Assembly (NCBI GenBank): GCA_023457135.1
Contig: JAEWMO010000132.1
Coordinates: 1 to 6,611, forward strand
Length of the DNA stretch: 6,611 nt
From: Methanobacteriota archaeon
GTDB taxonomy: Archaea; Halobacteriota; Methanomicrobia; Methanomicrobiales; Methanoculleaceae
Reading direction: 5' to 3'
This document shows positions 5,616-6,611 of this stretch, in pieces (position 1 is the first letter of the stretch; each line of letters opens with the position of its first letter). Below the pieces are notes generated by a model. It had not been told where the DNA came from and made no database searches. It saw only the letters and a program-made list of their open reading frames with translations. Made by a program: the position numbers and the translations under genes.

Positions 5616-6284
5616 ATGGTTGAAGCGGAAGACCTGCAGTCCTTGAAGACGATCGCCCTGCTTGGCGGGTGCAGGGCCCCTATCCGGCTCTCATCGCAGT
5701 CGTTGGGGAATGAGCTGGCTATCAGCCCCCAGACCGCCTCACGGCGGCTGATCGCACTTGAGCGGCAGCAGTTCGTCGCCCGGTCGATGAAACCCGACGG
5801 ACAGTACGTCGCCGTCACCCGTGAGGGGGAGCAGGCGCTGAGGCGGGAGTATGCGGATTACGTCAGGCTCTTCAACCCGGAGCGGAGGCAGTATCTCCTG
5901 ACCGGGACCGTGATCAGCGGACTCGGCGAGGGCCGCTACTACATGAGCATCCCCCACTACAAGGAGCAGTTCGGCGGATGCCTGGGGTTTGAGCCCTTCC
6001 CCGGAACCCTGAACATCAAACTCGATGCGGCAAGCATCCAGGTCCGCAAACACCTCGACCACGCCGGGTGGGTCGAGGTTCCCGGGTTTACCGCAAATGA
6101 GCGGACGTTCGGCGGCGCCCGGGTGCTTCCCTGCCGGATCCAGGGGATCAGATGCGCCATCGTCGAGCCTTCCCGCACCCACTACCCTGAGGACATCATC
6201 GAAGTCATCGCCGGATGCGAGCTCCGGAACGTCCTGAACCTGAATGATAACGATACCGTCGAGGTGGAGATAACCCATGATTGA
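5616..6284 (+). CDS. ribK: CTP-dependent riboflavin kinase fused to a winged-helix regulator (RbkR type)
   Basis: Archaeal riboflavin kinase that makes FMN from riboflavin using CTP, here with an N-terminal DNA-binding domain. From ATG 5616 the protein has 222 residues. Residues about 5-90 form a winged helix-turn-helix (LGNELAISPQTASRRLIALE, then a wing VARSMKPDGQYVAVTREGEQ). Residues about 94-222 match the MJ0056 kinase: GTVISGLGEGRYYMSIPHYK, LGFEPFPGTLNIKL (123-136), GARVLPCRI and PEDIIEVIA, ending VEVEITHD. Such bifunctional RbkR proteins are known repressors of riboflavin genes. The start at 5616 is preferred over the in-frame ATG at 5595 because of the TATA spacing; a start at 5595 would add seven residues. 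There is no Shine-Dalgarno. It overlaps ribB by 8 bases and is divergent from the mevalonate operon. Confidence 0.93.
   Translation: MVEAEDLQSLKTIALLGGCRAPIRLSSQSLGNELAISPQTASRRLIALERQQFVARSMKPDGQYVAVTREGEQALRREYADYVRLFNPERRQYLLTGTVISGLGEGRYYMSIPHYKEQFGGCLGFEPFPGTLNIKLDAASIQVRKHLDHAGWVEVPGFTANERTFGGARVLPCRIQGIRCAIVEPSRTHYPEDIIEVIAGCELRNVLNLNDNDTVEVEITHD
6261..6266 (+). promoter_or_regulatory. Shine-Dalgarno of ribB inside ribK
   Basis: GAGGTG, complementary to the 16S rRNA 3' end, ends 10 bases before the ribB ATG at 6277. It supports that start and coupled translation with ribK, in contrast to the promoter-proximal genes, which lack such a site. Confidence 0.6.
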
Positions 6285-6611
6285 TGCAGCCATACAGGCC
6301 CTTGCGAGGGGCGAATTCGTCCTGTTATACGATTTTGACAACCGGGAGCGCGAGACCGATTTCGCGATCCGCTCAGACGCCGTCACGCCCGCCCACATCC
6401 GCCAGATGCGCAAGGACGGCGGCGGCCTGATCTGCACTGCCGTCCATCCCGAGGCCGCAAAGCGGCTCGGCCTGCCGTTCGCCCACGACGTCCTGCGGGC
6501 CTGCAGCCTCGTCGAGAAGGACGGCGAGGTCCCCTACGACCCGAAGAACCACTCTTCGTTCTCGCTCTGGGTGAACCACCGGGAGACCTATACCGGGATC
6601 ACGGACCGGGA
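6277..6611 (+). CDS. ribB: 3,4-dihydroxy-2-butanone 4-phosphate synthase (partial, C-terminus off the right edge)
   Basis: Converts ribulose 5-phosphate to 3,4-dihydroxy-2-butanone 4-phosphate and formate, supplying the four-carbon unit of riboflavin. The window holds 111 codons plus two bases, about half of the usual ~220 residues. Visible family signatures are LLYDFDNRERETDFAIRSDA (16-35), containing the acidic metal/substrate loop, GGGLICTAVHPEAAKRLGLP (48-67) and NHSSFSLWVNHRETYTGITD (91-110), the archaeal form of the segment before the catalytic His region. The archaeal enzyme is monofunctional; whether a second domain follows cannot be seen here. It overlaps ribK by 8 bases and has its own Shine-Dalgarno, so the two form a riboflavin/FMN operon probably repressed through the RibK winged helix. 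Confidence 0.94.
   Translation, partial: MIDAAIQALARGEFVLLYDFDNRERETDFAIRSDAVTPAHIRQMRKDGGGLICTAVHPEAAKRLGLPFAHDVLRACSLVEKDGEVPYDPKNHSSFSLWVNHRETYTGITDR

Overview
The window is GC-rich archaeal DNA. The marker genes are a class I HMG-CoA reductase, an archaeal acetoacetyl-CoA thiolase/HMG-CoA synthase/DUF35 cluster, a Trm5-type tRNA methyltransferase and a CTP-type riboflavin kinase with an N-terminal winged helix. Together they indicate a euryarchaeote. The gene content, high GC and protein style suggest a methanogen of the Methanomicrobiales, perhaps Methanoculleus; this is an inference, not a match.

Layout: (1) 1-1106, minus strand, HMG-CoA reductase, cut by the left edge before its C-terminal ~35 residues. 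(2) 1107-1140, a 34-base divergent promoter region. (3) 1141-2064, plus strand, Trm5-like tRNA (guanine-37-N1) methyltransferase. (4) 2065-2184, a convergent intergenic spacer with a strong hairpin and T-tracts on both strands. (5) 5493 down to 2185, minus strand, a tightly packed four-gene operon. It reads XRE-family regulator (COG1709 type), HMG-CoA synthase, acetoacetyl-CoA thiolase, DUF35 zinc-ribbon/OB-fold protein, with overlaps of 7 and 4 bases and a gap of 2. (6) 5494-5615, a divergent promoter region with a palindromic element beside each TATA-like box. (7) 5616-6284, plus strand, winged-helix/riboflavin kinase fusion (RbkR-like). (8) 6277 to the right edge, plus strand, 3,4-dihydroxy-2-butanone 4-phosphate synthase (RibB), cut after about 111 residues.

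How the genes work together: thiolase, HMG-CoA synthase and reductase take acetyl-CoA to mevalonate, the committed route to archaeal isoprenoid lipids. The DUF35 protein is the known scaffold of the thiolase/synthase channelling complex. The leading regulator is translationally overlapped with HMG-CoA synthase and probably controls this operon. On the other side of the shared promoter region, RibK and RibB form a flavin operon (FMN, and indirectly F420 precursors in a methanogen), probably autoregulated by the winged helix of RibK.

No mobile elements, CRISPR arrays, rRNA or tRNA genes were recognised. The genes are ordinary core metabolism. The most interesting content is regulatory: the little-studied COG1709 regulator, the two candidate operators, and signs of leaderless transcription at several promoter-proximal starts.
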